A stretch of DNA of 64,000 nt from Flexistipes sinusarabici DSM 4947 (GCF_000218625.1 NC_015672.1:992001-1056000); one strand, 5' to 3'. Shown: positions 8,384-17,011, counted from the stretch's first letter. Notes: a model not told the origin generated them from the letters alone. Program-made: numbers and translations.

Positions 8384-9401
8384 AAATATAGAAAAAACAT
8401 TTTCAGCAGAAAAACCCCTTAAGAGTGTTAATCTGAATCTGGCCTCAGGTGAAATCGGGTGCCTTGTGGGGCCTTCCGGTTGTGGGAAATCAACATTGTT
8501 AAGAATTATCTCCGGGCTTGAGACAGCTGAAAGAGGCTCAGTAAAGATAAATAACAGAATGGTTTTTGATAAAAATATCAATATGCCTCCATTTAAACGC
8601 AATGTGGGAATGATATTTCAGGATTTTTCACTTTTTTCCCATATGAATGTTTTTGAGAACGTTGCCTTCAGTATAAAAAAAGGTTCAAAAGCAACAATAA
8701 AGAAGAAAGTATACAGTATCCTTGAGTGCTTTCAGATATCAGATATTAAATTCAAGTATCCACATGAATTATCAGGCGGGCAGCAGCAGAGAGTCGCACT
8801 TGCAAGAACTTTTATAAAAAATCCAGATATTTTGCTTATGGATGAGCCTTTTTCAAATCTCGATGTCAGCCTGAAAGATAAACTTTTAAAAGAAATTAAA
8901 TCAATAATAAAGAGTTACCAAACAACTACATTAATGGTTACCCACAGCATGGAAGAAGCTTTGAAAATGTCCGACAAAGTGGGAATTTTAAAAAATGGTG
9001 AAATAATTCAGTGGGCTTCTCCGTATGCGATTTATCACAGGCCTGTAGACAAGTTTACCGCAGATTTTTCAGGAGATACCAGTTATATACATGCCAGACT
9101 GATCAACGGAGTTTTAGAAACGGGGCTGGGAAAATTCGATTTTAATGATAAGAAATATTCTGACGGGGAGTACGATCTTTTGATTCGCCCTGAAGATATT
9201 ACAGTCAGCAGCGAAGGCATAGATGCAAAAGTGCTGAATAAAGAATTTATGGGTGCATACACCAATTATCAGATTAAACTTAGCAGCGATGACAAAATAC
9301 TCATAAAACTCCCCAGCCATTTAAATTTTTCAATAGGAACTAATATTAATGTAACACCTGACTTCAAACATTTTATTATGTTTCCGTCAGAAAAGACATG
9401 A
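8364..9401 (+). CDS. Fe(III)-type ABC transporter ATP-binding protein
   Basis: An ATPase of 345 residues. Walker A is GPSGCGKST (residues 36-44), the Q-loop is in MIFQDFSLF, the signature is LSGGQQQR, Walker B is ILLMDEP and the H-loop is MVTHSMEEAL. The last third is a TOBE-like beta domain, as in FbpC/PotA transporters, seen from LIRPEDITV onward. GGAGG precedes the ATG, which lies inside the end of the permease gene. It closes the importer operon. A frame of REP-like repeats and a gene remnant follow. Confidence 0.9.
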   Translation: MYTLEVKNIEKTFSAEKPLKSVNLNLASGEIGCLVGPSGCGKSTLLRIISGLETAERGSVKINNRMVFDKNINMPPFKRNVGMIFQDFSLFSHMNVFENVAFSIKKGSKATIKKKVYSILECFQISDIKFKYPHELSGGQQQRVALARTFIKNPDILLMDEPFSNLDVSLKDKLLKEIKSIIKSYQTTTLMVTHSMEEALKMSDKVGILKNGEIIQWASPYAIYHRPVDKFTADFSGDTSYIHARLINGVLETGLGKFDFNDKKYSDGEYDLLIRPEDITVSSEGIDAKVLNKEFMGAYTNYQIKLSSDDKILIKLPSHLNFSIGTNINVTPDFKHFIMFPSEKT

Positions 9402-9450
9402 TTTAAAACTCAGCTTCCTAAGGCATGCGGAATTGACTGATAACAAGTGA

Positions 9451-9537
9451 GGAAATGGGGACACCCATAACAAGTTTTTTGTCAAGTAGACAAGTATTAT
9501 TTATCTGTCCCCATTTCCCTATCTGTCCCCATTTCCC
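9451..9537 (+). repeat. Cluster of three REP-like repeat copies
   Basis: Three copies lie close together: one inverted (GGAAATGGGGACA, 9451-9463) and two direct (9494-9518 and ATCTGTCCCCATTTCCC, 9521-9537). The inverted copy and the first direct copy form a perfect 13-bp inverted repeat (9451-9463 with 9506-9518). The right edge lies against the remnant gene at 9541. Confidence 0.7.
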
Positions 9538-9540
9538 TAC

Positions 9541-9699
9541 TATTCTTTTTCAGGTGAGAAAATAACTATAAGCTACAACCAAGAAAGCAGATTTGCAAAA
9601 GTAACGGATACTGAGGGGGATGAAATTTCTTCCGTTATTTCTTTTTGGTTCGCCTGGCAGGCATTTTATCCGGATACTTTTTTGTGGAGGAAAAAATAA
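9541..9699 (+). pseudogene. Remnant: C-terminal tail of a DUF3179-like gene
   Basis: The frame ending with TAA at 9697-9699 encodes ITISYNQESRFAKVTDTEGD and then SFWFAWQAFYPDTFLW. The FWFAW-AF-PDT ending is the hallmark of the C-terminus of DUF3179 proteins as I recall the family. Only about 50 residues remain, with no start codon, and the left side runs straight into the REP-like repeats. This looks like a gene whose first part was deleted. Confidence 0.6.
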
Positions 9700-9712
9700 G
9701 GTGGAGATTTAT

Positions 9713-10303
9713 CTATTTCCTTATATTTTCCGTGCTGATACACACTTCTTTCAGATCAAGCATTGAATTAATTAGCGAAACCTTTTTAAAGTGGAAAATA
9801 TCTTTAACACGCATTTCTACAGGAATAATTTCGCCCCGGTCTATGTAAAGCTGTCTTTTTGTCCCGTTTAGTAGATATGTATTCGGAGTAAACCATGATT
9901 TACCATCTGAAAAAGCAAGGTTTGCATAAGTACAGTCGGTTACAAAACCGTTTTTAATTATAATTGCCTCTTCATTTTTTCCGGTAATAATATTCTGAAA
10001 ACATTTTCTGTCTGCATATTTGTAATAATAAGAAATATTATTATTGATTACAACCTTTAGGGAAGTAATTGTCACTGGAGTGTAACTGACAAAACTCGTA
10101 TTTTTGAAATTCTCAGCATATTCAACTCTTACTTTGAAGAGCCCTTTTTTGGGATAGTCGAACTCTCTGAGGTAACTGTAAAGATCAAGAGGTTCGGATT
10201 TCTTGAAAATATTTTTTCTGGAATTATTTAGCCTTTCATTGTGGTAGTCAAGGTTGTGAAAAATACCGTTTTGCAGCTTTATCGTTTCAATTAACAGGCA
10301 CAT
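9713..10303 (-). CDS. pabC: Aminodeoxychorismate lyase-like class IV aminotransferase
   Basis: A PLP enzyme of 196 residues, short for fold-type IV (usually 250-290), lacking part of the N-terminal domain. Recognisable parts are the lysine region YYYKYADRKCFQ (Schiff-base Lys candidate), the motif EEAIIIKNGFVTDCTYANLA with its usual E..xNG....xxxN pattern, and the cofactor-domain segment TPNTYLLNGTKRQ. It overlaps the 3' end of pabB by 17 bases, and together they would make 4-aminobenzoate for folate. Branched-chain or D-amino-acid aminotransferase activity is less likely given this partner. Confidence 0.82.
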   Translation of the reverse strand: MCLLIETIKLQNGIFHNLDYHNERLNNSRKNIFKKSEPLDLYSYLREFDYPKKGLFKVRVEYAENFKNTSFVSYTPVTITSLKVVINNNISYYYKYADRKCFQNIITGKNEEAIIIKNGFVTDCTYANLAFSDGKSWFTPNTYLLNGTKRQLYIDRGEIIPVEMRVKDIFHFKKVSLINSMLDLKEVCISTENIRK

Positions 10304-11297
10304 AAATTTTGTTTACAAGCTCCTCATATTCTTTTTTCGGATCGGAGTATACGGTTAGCCCCCCTCCGCTTTTATAAAACATTTTTCCGGAGTTTTTCTC
10401 GATAAATCTTATCATAACGCAAGAATCTATATCTTTTCCGTCATAGACTCCTGCAATACCGGAGTAAAAACCTCTGTTATAATTTTCTGCAGTTTTGATA
10501 ATTTCCAGTGTTCTTTTTTTCGGTGCACCGCATATGGAGCCTGCCGGAAGTAACTTAAGTATTGCCTCACCGGGGTTTTCCATATAATATTTCGTCAGCT
10601 TACCATTAATCTCGGAACTTGTGTGCAGCAATTGACGATTACCTGTATTTATTTCCGATAAAAATCTGAATTTAGTGACCTCAATCTCTGAGGATACCAT
10701 ATTCAAATCATTACGCATTAAATCCACTATAGTTAAATGTTCTGCTATCTCTTTTTCATCTTCCATAAGGTTAGCGGCAGCATTTTTGTCACCGGCTACA
10801 ACTGTACCTTTCATCGGATAGGTGTAAATATATCCATCAGAAATTTTTACGAATGTTTCCGGTGAAAATAAAACAAAATCATCATTGTATTTAATTTTAT
10901 ACTTTGCTTTACTTTTATGAAAAATTTTTTTCAAGCTCAGACTGGAATAAATTTCAGATTTGAATGTCAGGTTTGCCAGATAAGTGTTGCCTTCCAGGAG
11001 GTTTTTCCTGACAATCTCAAAACCTCTGAGGTATTTATCGTAGGATGGAGGACAAATTGACAAGTTTACGTTTTTGGAGACATCAATATCTGAAATGTTT
11101 TTTAAGCCTGGAAAAATAAAACTTATCCCTTTATCATCTGCATCTGTTATTTTTTCAATTAAAAGGTTGTTTACATTATAATCGATTATAAACACAAAAG
11201 GTATTCTTTTTGCAAATAAGTTGTTGAACTTTTCTGTAAACTTAGCTTTATCTGTAGTAAAATGTTCTTTAGTAAATTTTGATGTTTTAATACTCAA
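10287..11297 (-). CDS. pabB: Aminodeoxychorismate synthase component I
   Basis: A chorismate-binding enzyme of 336 residues, compact compared with PabB of about 450 because most of the N-terminal domain is missing. The catalytic domain is complete: GNTYLANLTF, SPETFVKI, the lysine motif YPMKGT, DLMRNDLN, LLPAGSICGAPKKRT and GFYSGIAGVYDG. With PabC it makes 4-aminobenzoate. The start is TTG at 11297 with AGAGG six to seven bases upstream; no ATG lies nearby in frame. No glutaminase subunit (PabA) is encoded here, so ammonia or a TrpG/PabA from elsewhere must supply nitrogen. Confidence 0.87.
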   Translation of the reverse strand: MSIKTSKFTKEHFTTDKAKFTEKFNNLFAKRIPFVFIIDYNVNNLLIEKITDADDKGISFIFPGLKNISDIDVSKNVNLSICPPSYDKYLRGFEIVRKNLLEGNTYLANLTFKSEIYSSLSLKKIFHKSKAKYKIKYNDDFVLFSPETFVKISDGYIYTYPMKGTVVAGDKNAAANLMEDEKEIAEHLTIVDLMRNDLNMVSSEIEVTKFRFLSEINTGNRQLLHTSSEINGKLTKYYMENPGEAILKLLPAGSICGAPKKRTLEIIKTAENYNRGFYSGIAGVYDGKDIDSCVMIRFIEKNSGKMFYKSGGGLTVYSDPKKEYEELVNKIYVPVN

Positions 11298-11413
11298 ACT
11301 TTGCCTCTGGACAGTTATTCAGCATGTAACCCTGTGTTATATACTGCATTATTTTTTTATCAAAATAGCTTACATAATTTGAATTATAATCAGTATATTA
11401 CTTTTCAAATAAG

Positions 11414-12460
11414 TTATGCTTTATTTCCTAAATCCTGTATATGTTTTTTCAGTGTGGGATCTTTTCCGTACAGAAAGTGCTTAGTAATATCCGGCGAATA
11501 CTCTGAGTTGATTGTATTTCTTCCTACGGCTTCAGCCATTGCCCTAAGAAAAGCAGGATTGCAGCCGCAGCATAATCCGAGATATCTAATATCATTTTCA
11601 TAGGCTTTTTTTGCAAATTCAGCAATTTCATACCTGTTGCAGTATAGTGGTTCAAGGGCATCAGGAAAACATCTGCCGTGTTGCGGGCATGCAGTTCTTT
11701 TTTTATCAGTGATATTAAAAAAAGTCGGTTCTTCTGCAGTTGTTCTGTATGTAACAGGAAGTACCGCAATATGACCGGAAACATTCCTTCTGATATCGAG
11801 AGCTATGTCAAGCATTGTCTCCGGACCTCTGAAGCAATTAAGTCCAACAACATCCGCACCGCTATCTTTTAGGATCTTACATGCTTCGGTAGGAGTATAA
11901 CCATCTTCGAGAATATTTTCAGCCATAATACCAAGTGTGATTACGGACGTAAAATTATGCTGTTTCATAACTTCAAGAGCTAAGAGTGCTTCTTCCAGAT
12001 AGTAGAATGTCTCGCCAATGATCATATCTACATCTTCTTCTTTACACCAGCCTATCATTTCTGAAAACATTAGTCTGACTTTTTCTTTTGAAGAATGATC
12101 GGACGGGTTGAAAATATTTGTATTTGATACATTGCCAGCAACCAAGGGCTCATCATTAAAATCTGAAGCAACTTTTTTTGCGACTCTGATTGCCGATCTG
12201 TTGAGGGATTCAAGTTTTTCTTCCTTGCCTATTATGCGCATTTTTTCACGGTGCCCGTTATAAGTGAAGGCCTGGACTATATCTGAACCGGCTTTTACAA
12301 AATCTCTGTGGACTTCTTCAAGCACTTCAGGGTTATTCAGGGCTACCTCGGGCACAAAACTACCAGCCTGAAGGTATCCCCGCCTCTCAAGTTCAAATAG
12401 ATAACCTTCTCCGCAGATAACAGGTCCTTCGTCAAGCCTTTGTAAGAGTGGTTTTTTCAT
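11414..12460 (-). CDS. Homocysteine S-methyltransferase family protein (betaine-homocysteine methyltransferase-like)
   Basis: A barrel enzyme of 348 residues. The start LDEGPVICGEGYLFELERRG matches the Hcy-binding domain. The zinc ligands are visible: Cys in GLNCFRGPE and the Cys pair in GLCCGCNP near the C-terminus. The length and sequence style resemble betaine-homocysteine methyltransferase more than MetH. The methyl donor (betaine, S-methylmethionine or another) cannot be told from the sequence. AGGAG lies seven bases before the ATG. I saw no SAM riboswitch in the 444-base upstream gap, which is instead filled by an inverted repeat in front of a transposase gene. Confidence 0.85.
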   Translation of the reverse strand: MKKPLLQRLDEGPVICGEGYLFELERRGYLQAGSFVPEVALNNPEVLEEVHRDFVKAGSDIVQAFTYNGHREKMRIIGKEEKLESLNRSAIRVAKKVASDFNDEPLVAGNVSNTNIFNPSDHSSKEKVRLMFSEMIGWCKEEDVDMIIGETFYYLEEALLALEVMKQHNFTSVITLGIMAENILEDGYTPTEACKILKDSGADVVGLNCFRGPETMLDIALDIRRNVSGHIAVLPVTYRTTAEEPTFFNITDKKRTACPQHGRCFPDALEPLYCNRYEIAEFAKKAYENDIRYLGLCCGCNPAFLRAMAEAVGRNTINSEYSPDITKHFLYGKDPTLKKHIQDLGNKA

Positions 12461-12647
12461 AATAAACTCCTGTCTTCCCTCTTAGATTAATTAAAATTTT
12501 GATCAAGTTTTGTATTTACATATTTATATTTAAAAATCTGTTCGTAATATAATAAGTTAACCCACTTTAAAGATCAAGCAGCATTGTTTAAAAGCTTTGA
12601 AATGGCAAGTGTGCTTAATTAGTGTCCATCCGAAAATTATTAGACCC

Positions 12648-12791
12648 TGAATCAAGTGATTACCTTCGGTAAATTTATCTTCGCTTTGGCTCAGATGCTA
12701 CAGGGTGACTATTAGGTTAAGTTGTTGGTAGAACGTCATGCTGTAGCAGCAACAAAGTTGCTAAATTTGCCGTAGGCAACCACTTGGTTCA
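12648..12791. repeat. Long imperfect inverted repeat upstream of the transposase gene
   Basis: The left arm 12648-12709 (TGAATCAAGTGATTACCTTC onward) matches the reverse complement of the right arm 12735-12791 (read inverted as TGAACCAAGTGGTTGCCTAC onward) over about 60 bases. It could form a large cruciform or RNA hairpin. The right arm carries the GCCGTAGGCA core also seen at 920-929. The rest of the 12461-12904 gap holds no gene. I found no clear terminal inverted repeat for the transposon. Confidence 0.65.
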
Positions 12792-12904
12792 GCATCTCGT
12801 ATTTATAAACTTTAAGATTGCATTAGGAGTTGCAAGCCACCTTTAAGATGTTGTAGATTAAGGTTTTAAGAAAACAAAAACCACAACCAAAAAGGTGACT
12901 TACA

Positions 12905-14218
12905 ATGAGCAAACTAAACTACAAATTAGAAAGAAGCAATGATAAAATTACCCCATTTGGTGGAATATCTTTGTTAATCCCACTGTTAGATAAGATGGGC
13001 ATCCGAGATTTCCTTGATAAAGAACTTGATCATCCAGGCTCTAACAGAGGCAAACCGCCATCTTCTAAAATAATTCCTGTTATTCTATCGATGATATGCG
13101 GTGGCAGGAGTTTCAGTGATATCGACAAACTTTCTTTTGATAAGGTTTTAAGCTATATCAGCGGTATTGAAGATATCCCGGATAGTTCCAGCATCAGTAG
13201 GTATTTTTCAAAAACAGAAAGCATGTTGGATGAAGTAGCAGTTAATAAAACAATCAGCAAACTGGGCAGTCTCAACTATAAAATAGTGAAAGATGCTTTA
13301 AAAAGAGAAAATTTATTTTCAGTTACTCTGGATCAGGACGCCACTTATGCAAAGGTGTATAAAAGGGATGCCAAGTATTGTTATAAGAAATTTAAAGCAT
13401 ACAGTTCTATGACGTGTTTTATAGGAGAGAGCGGTTATTGTATAGACGAGGAATTTCGGGAAGGCAATGTAAGTGCCCAGGTTGGCATACTTGAACAGCT
13501 TCAGAGAGTCCATAAATATCTTGAATCTTGTGGTATAGAAGTATCCAATGTTCGTAATGATTCTGCCGGTTACCAATCTAAAGTATTGAATTACTGTTTT
13601 GATAACGATTTAACGTTTTTTATAGGAGGTGACCTTGATAGTTCAGTTCGTAAAGGAATAAATCATATACCATCTGATTCATGGAAAAGATATAGAAATA
13701 GGTATGGAGATGAAAGCGATAATGAGGAAATAGCAGAGTTTATTCACTGTATGGAAAACACTAAGGAGAGTTTCCGTATAATAGTTGTTCGTAAGAAAAT
13801 TGAGTCAGACAACCCCACAGTTCCGGAGCTTCTTGGTGATAAATATGAATATCGTGTTATTGCAACTAATTCAAAACTGGATGCAGAAAAGGTGGTACAT
13901 TTTTATAATTTGCGCGGTGTTTGTGAATACAATATAAAAGAAGCAAAGTATGGTTTTAATTTAAAAAGCTTTCCTTCGGGTAATCTTGCGGGTAACGGCT
14001 TATGGTTTAAGACAGGAATACTGGCATATAATCTGATTATGTACCTCAAACGAATCATAATGGGAGGTGTCTATAAAAATAAAGAGATGGGTAGTATACG
14101 TTATCAGGTCATATCTATAGCGGGGAAACTTGTGTCCCACGGCGGTAATAAACTGAAGTTGTGCTGCAGTGTGAAGTATAATTTACCTGTCCCCATTTCC
14201 CTTTCCATTTCCCTTTAA
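12905..14218 (+). CDS. IS1380-type DDE transposase, C-terminus altered
   Basis: A transposase of 437 residues in the IS4-like IS1380 group. The N-terminus KITPFGGISLLIPLLDKMGI is typical. Likely DDE residues lie in VTLDQDATY, VRNDSAGYQS and CEYNIKEAKYGF. AAAGGTGA precedes the ATG. The last 15 or so residues (VKYNLPVPISLSISL) are encoded by a REP-like repeat, not by transposon sequence, so the natural end and the right terminal repeat appear to be lost. The element may no longer transpose as a unit, although the catalytic core is open. No second copy is present in this window. Confidence 0.85.
   Translation: MSKLNYKLERSNDKITPFGGISLLIPLLDKMGIRDFLDKELDHPGSNRGKPPSSKIIPVILSMICGGRSFSDIDKLSFDKVLSYISGIEDIPDSSSISRYFSKTESMLDEVAVNKTISKLGSLNYKIVKDALKRENLFSVTLDQDATYAKVYKRDAKYCYKKFKAYSSMTCFIGESGYCIDEEFREGNVSAQVGILEQLQRVHKYLESCGIEVSNVRNDSAGYQSKVLNYCFDNDLTFFIGGDLDSSVRKGINHIPSDSWKRYRNRYGDESDNEEIAEFIHCMENTKESFRIIVVRKKIESDNPTVPELLGDKYEYRVIATNSKLDAEKVVHFYNLRGVCEYNIKEAKYGFNLKSFPSGNLAGNGLWFKTGILAYNLIMYLKRIIMGGVYKNKEMGSIRYQVISIAGKLVSHGGNKLKLCCSVKYNLPVPISLSISL
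14176..14215 (+). repeat. REP-like repeat copy at the transposase/remnant junction
   Basis: GTATAATTTACCTG followed by TCCCCATTTCC (14176-14200) and then a partial second unit TTTCCATTTCCC. It forms the 3' end of the transposase frame, and its right edge meets the flavoprotein remnant at 14218. Confidence 0.65.
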
Positions 14219-14487
14219 TTGACAGAACTTACAGTTTGTATGCCAATTATCACCAGCCTGGTCATATCTCTTTGTTAGAAGGAAAAAGTACAGCTCTTTT
14301 GGTAACCGGAGCAGGGCCTTATGAAAACAATGCCGAAGGGATGATTGATGCGTTCAGGCGTATGCAAAAACCTCACAAATCTATCAGCGCAGGTGAATTG
14401 TATATCGGTCGCTGCACCACTCCCGAAGCTCTTGGCAAAGATATCAAACAGCAGAGCATTGACTTTGCCCAAAAAATTGCCGGTTAG
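14218..14487 (+). pseudogene. Remnant: C-terminal half of an NAD(P)H-dependent flavin reductase-like gene
   Basis: The frame reads DRTYSLYANYHQPG, then LLEGKSTALLVTGAGPYENN, AFRRMQ, GELYIGRCTTPEALG and DFAQKIAG before its stop. This fits the second half of WrbA/iron-sulfur-flavoprotein-type flavodoxin-fold reductases, where DR.Y and the glycine-rich loop contact FMN. The N-terminal FMN-binding half is missing. A TTG at 14236 could initiate, but half a flavodoxin fold is unlikely to work. The gene was probably cut when the REP-like sequence and transposon came to lie next to it. Confidence 0.7.
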
Positions 14488-14497
14488 CCAGTATTAC

Positions 14498-14518
14498 CTT
14501 ACACTTCGTAAGTGTAAG
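14498..14518. repeat. Hairpin after the flavoprotein remnant
   Basis: A perfect 9-bp stem CTTACACTT (14498-14506) and AAGTGTAAG (14510-14518) with loop CGT. No T-run follows. A similar but imperfect hairpin around CTTACGAAG lies near 16037, so the two bracket the ATPase gene. Confidence 0.5.
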
Positions 14519-14577
14519 TGATGGTATTACACGCTGGTATTTAAACAGGCTAAAATCAAATAAATTGATTTATAGGA

Positions 14578-14602
14578 AATAATTTACCTGCCTCCATTTT
14601 TC
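14578..14602 (+). repeat. Diverged REP-like repeat copy
   Basis: ATAATTTACCTGCCTCCATTTTTCC-type sequence (about 14578-14602), a looser match to the other copies. It lies just left of the end of the minus-strand ATPase gene. Confidence 0.45.
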
Positions 14603-14634
14603 CCTTCAACTATTTCTTCATATTTGGATGGATG

Positions 14635-15945
14635 TTATAAATCATGCAGTGAAAAAATACGATACTCCACTTTATAATCATTGAATTTTCTGATAATTTT
14701 TTGTGATTTTTCTTTTAATTCATCCAAAGAAGCTTTCTTTGAGTCCAGCTTAACTTCTGCAAAAAAAAGCAGCTTCTCATAATCATTGACTCCAACAATA
14801 TCAATCTCGTTTTTATTTCCTTTTTCCCAATAATTTCCGATGATATTAAAGTTTCTTTCCATAGTCAGCTTGGCTCTGAAATATTTCTCCAAAATTTTAC
14901 CTGCATACGAATTAAAGTCACGCCTGACAACATCTTTTAAGTATTCATAATTACCTATTTCCACTGCACTGTTGTATTTGTAGATAAAGCGAAACCAAAA
15001 GCTCAAAAAATTATCTTCAATTGCATACTTTTGAACTCTGCTGTTAGGTTTGCTAAAAACCGGCTTTATCTTTTTAATAATACAAAAATCTTTCTCAAGG
15101 CGCTGTAGAAAACCGCCCACATCTTTTTCCAGAATACTCTCTATTTCACTGCGGCTGGTTTTAGATGAAGCTATCAAAGACAGTATGGAGAAATAAGTAG
15201 TATACTCTTTTCCAAATTCTTCTATTAAAGTGGTTTTACCTTCTTCAACGAAAAAAGAGTTCTCCCGGAAAATTTCATTGATAATTGCATCAAAACTAAA
15301 TATTTTCCTGTCAACAAAATATTCAACGTACTTAGGAACACCGCCGGTAATAGCGTAAAAGGCAAAAAAATCAAAGTTATCAGTTTTATCTACATTGCTC
15401 GAATAAATATCCTTAAGTGTTTTTATGTCAAAAGGGGTTAGATTAATTTTTAAAGATGCTCTGCCAAACAGTGGCTCTTTGGAATTTTCAAAAATATCTT
15501 TCATCATAGAATAAACGGAGCCGGAAAAAATCAGCTGCAATGATGCAGAATCTTTGTACATATCCCAAAGTTTTTGAATTTCACTATACACAGATGGATT
15601 TATGTATTTGAATTCCTGGATTTCATCAAAAACTATTACAAAGTTTTTATCCTTAAAATTCTCCAGCAGAAATTCAAAAAAATCATGAAACCTTTCTATT
15701 TTTCCGAAAAATTTTACATTCGTTTGTTTTTGAACAATATCGACAAACTCCTCACACAAAAGATGCTCATCTTTCCTTGAAACAACAAAATAAATAGCAC
15801 TTTTATCTTCAACGAATTTTTGAATCAGTCTGGTTTTACCAACCCGCCTTCTTCCTGTTATTACAGCCATTTGGGAATTTACAGCAGATAGTCTGTATGA
15901 ATTATTTAAGTCTGATAGCTCTGATTTTCTACCATAAAACCGCAC
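14635..15945 (-). CDS. AAA-type ATPase with C-terminal DUF234 nuclease-like domain
   Basis: A protein of 436 residues. The N-terminal P-loop is ITGRRRVGKTRL (Walker A about residues 30-37), Walker B is FVIVFDEIQEF, and a sensor-like FSGSVYSMM follows. A winged-helix-like middle comes next. The C-terminal DUF234 part has the PD-(D/E)XK pattern E-I-D-I-V then F-A-E-V-K. This matches the ATPase family common in archaea and thermophiles, whose role is unresolved; some are viewed as toxin- or mobile-element-associated. The start is GTG with GGAG about nine bases upstream. A 32-bp palindrome sits 18 bases before the start. Its neighbours are a gene remnant and a REP transposase, so horizontal transfer is plausible. 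Confidence 0.85.
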   Translation of the reverse strand: MRFYGRKSELSDLNNSYRLSAVNSQMAVITGRRRVGKTRLIQKFVEDKSAIYFVVSRKDEHLLCEEFVDIVQKQTNVKFFGKIERFHDFFEFLLENFKDKNFVIVFDEIQEFKYINPSVYSEIQKLWDMYKDSASLQLIFSGSVYSMMKDIFENSKEPLFGRASLKINLTPFDIKTLKDIYSSNVDKTDNFDFFAFYAITGGVPKYVEYFVDRKIFSFDAIINEIFRENSFFVEEGKTTLIEEFGKEYTTYFSILSLIASSKTSRSEIESILEKDVGGFLQRLEKDFCIIKKIKPVFSKPNSRVQKYAIEDNFLSFWFRFIYKYNSAVEIGNYEYLKDVVRRDFNSYAGKILEKYFRAKLTMERNFNIIGNYWEKGNKNEIDIVGVNDYEKLLFFAEVKLDSKKASLDELKEKSQKIIRKFNDYKVEYRIFSLHDL

Positions 15946-15962
15946 AATCCATCTCCGTAATG

Positions 15963-15994
15963 TTTATTACTGTAATATATGTTACAGTAATAAA
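15963..15994 (-). promoter_or_regulatory. Perfect palindromic operator candidate for the ATPase gene
   Basis: Two perfect 13-bp arms, TTTATTACTGTAA (15963-15975) and TTACAGTAATAAA (15982-15994), surround TATATG. The site ends 18 bases upstream of the GTG start on the minus strand, where it would cover the transcription start. Its high symmetry points to a dimeric repressor; the ATPase itself, with its winged-helix region, or a host factor could bind. Confidence 0.6.
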
Positions 15995-16126
15995 GCAAAA
16001 ATATCAAGGCATTTTCCAAAGTAACCATTCTCACTCTTACGAAGTGTGGGTGTGGATTCATAAGTTTTAAAACAGCAGTATTGCTTAACTAACTTCATTT
16101 GATTTTTTCTTTCGAATTTCCCAATA

Positions 16127-17011
16127 TTAAACAGAATTCAATCGTTGTATCGAATAAAGTTGATATGGCAAATCTATAGGGACTTTGTGTGCCTTACGTT
16201 CCTTCTTGCTTATTTTATCATCAAACGTTTTATATGCATATTCTATAAAACCTTTGGAGCCTATCACAAGCGTATCTGTAAAATATCTCACCTTGTGATG
16301 CCAGATATTTACCGCCGCATCTGTTTCATCACTTATTCTACCTTTCTCTTTACCCTTCTCTGTCTTTTTCTCAAGTTTGCCTACTCCATAAACAAACGAC
16401 ACATAATCTTTAAAACTATCAATCTCAGTGCCTTCAAAGCTTAATAAATCATCGGAAGATTTCGCTAACCTATGGGAAAAACTGCTCCATCTGTACTCTT
16501 CAGGCTTATTGCAGATTTTTGCCCGTACAGGGTTTAAATCAATGTAGGCAAGCATGTTCAAAAGACTTTCCCCACTTTCCACCAATACACTCTTAAATCT
16601 GTCTCCCCAGAAATAGCCTTTACGGTTGTTTCTTTTGTTGTACCATCTGGAAAACGTCATTTTTATCGATTTTACATACTCAGATATGTCAGTCAGCTTC
16701 TTTTTATATTTTATTATTTCAGATTCCGTGATTTCATCCGAAATATTTTTATTGTGGCGGGATAAACGCTCTTTAAGTTCTTCATTATCTATATCTTCCA
16801 CTGATGAAGTTTTTACGAGAAGGTGAAAATGGTTGTCCATAATACAATATCCAATGACACTTACGAAATACAGAGAACTGAACTGTTTTATCACAGACAA
16901 AAGCTTTTCTTTTTCAACATCACCTAATAAAAATTCTCCGCCTACTGTCCGGGAGATCACATGATAATATCCAACATCACCGTTAATTTTAAACCGTTTT
17001 GTCCTTGCCAT
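16127..17011 (-). CDS. REP-associated tyrosine transposase (Y1/HUH, IS200-like)
   Basis: A protein of 294 residues. The N-terminus ARTKRFKINGDVGYYHVISR is characteristic of the family, and the HUH metal site is His61-Phe-His63 in IMDNHFHLLVK. A catalytic tyrosine candidate is Tyr124 in SRWYNKRNNRKGYFWGDRFK, followed by the conserved DLNPVRA and YRWSSF. These single-strand transposases (RAYTs) act on or spread short palindromic REP sequences. That agrees with the many TGTCCCCATTTCC repeats around it, one of them 172 bases upstream of the start. No IS200-type element ends were resolved. It stands alone and may still be active because all key residues are present. Confidence 0.9.
   Translation of the reverse strand: MARTKRFKINGDVGYYHVISRTVGGEFLLGDVEKEKLLSVIKQFSSLYFVSVIGYCIMDNHFHLLVKTSSVEDIDNEELKERLSRHNKNISDEITESEIIKYKKKLTDISEYVKSIKMTFSRWYNKRNNRKGYFWGDRFKSVLVESGESLLNMLAYIDLNPVRAKICNKPEEYRWSSFSHRLAKSSDDLLSFEGTEIDSFKDYVSFVYGVGKLEKKTEKGKEKGRISDETDAAVNIWHHKVRYFTDTLVIGSKGFIEYAYKTFDDKISKKERKAHKVPIDLPYQLYSIQRLNSV

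Noticed and set aside
9645-9848. Plus-strand frame of 67 residues over the end of pabC
   Set aside because: It overlaps the C-terminal part of pabC on the other strand and crosses the tail of the DUF3179-like remnant in another frame.
12461-12600. SAM riboswitch upstream of the homocysteine-methyltransferase-like gene
   Set aside because: None of the conserved SAM-I elements could be recognised; the stretch is plain AT-rich sequence.
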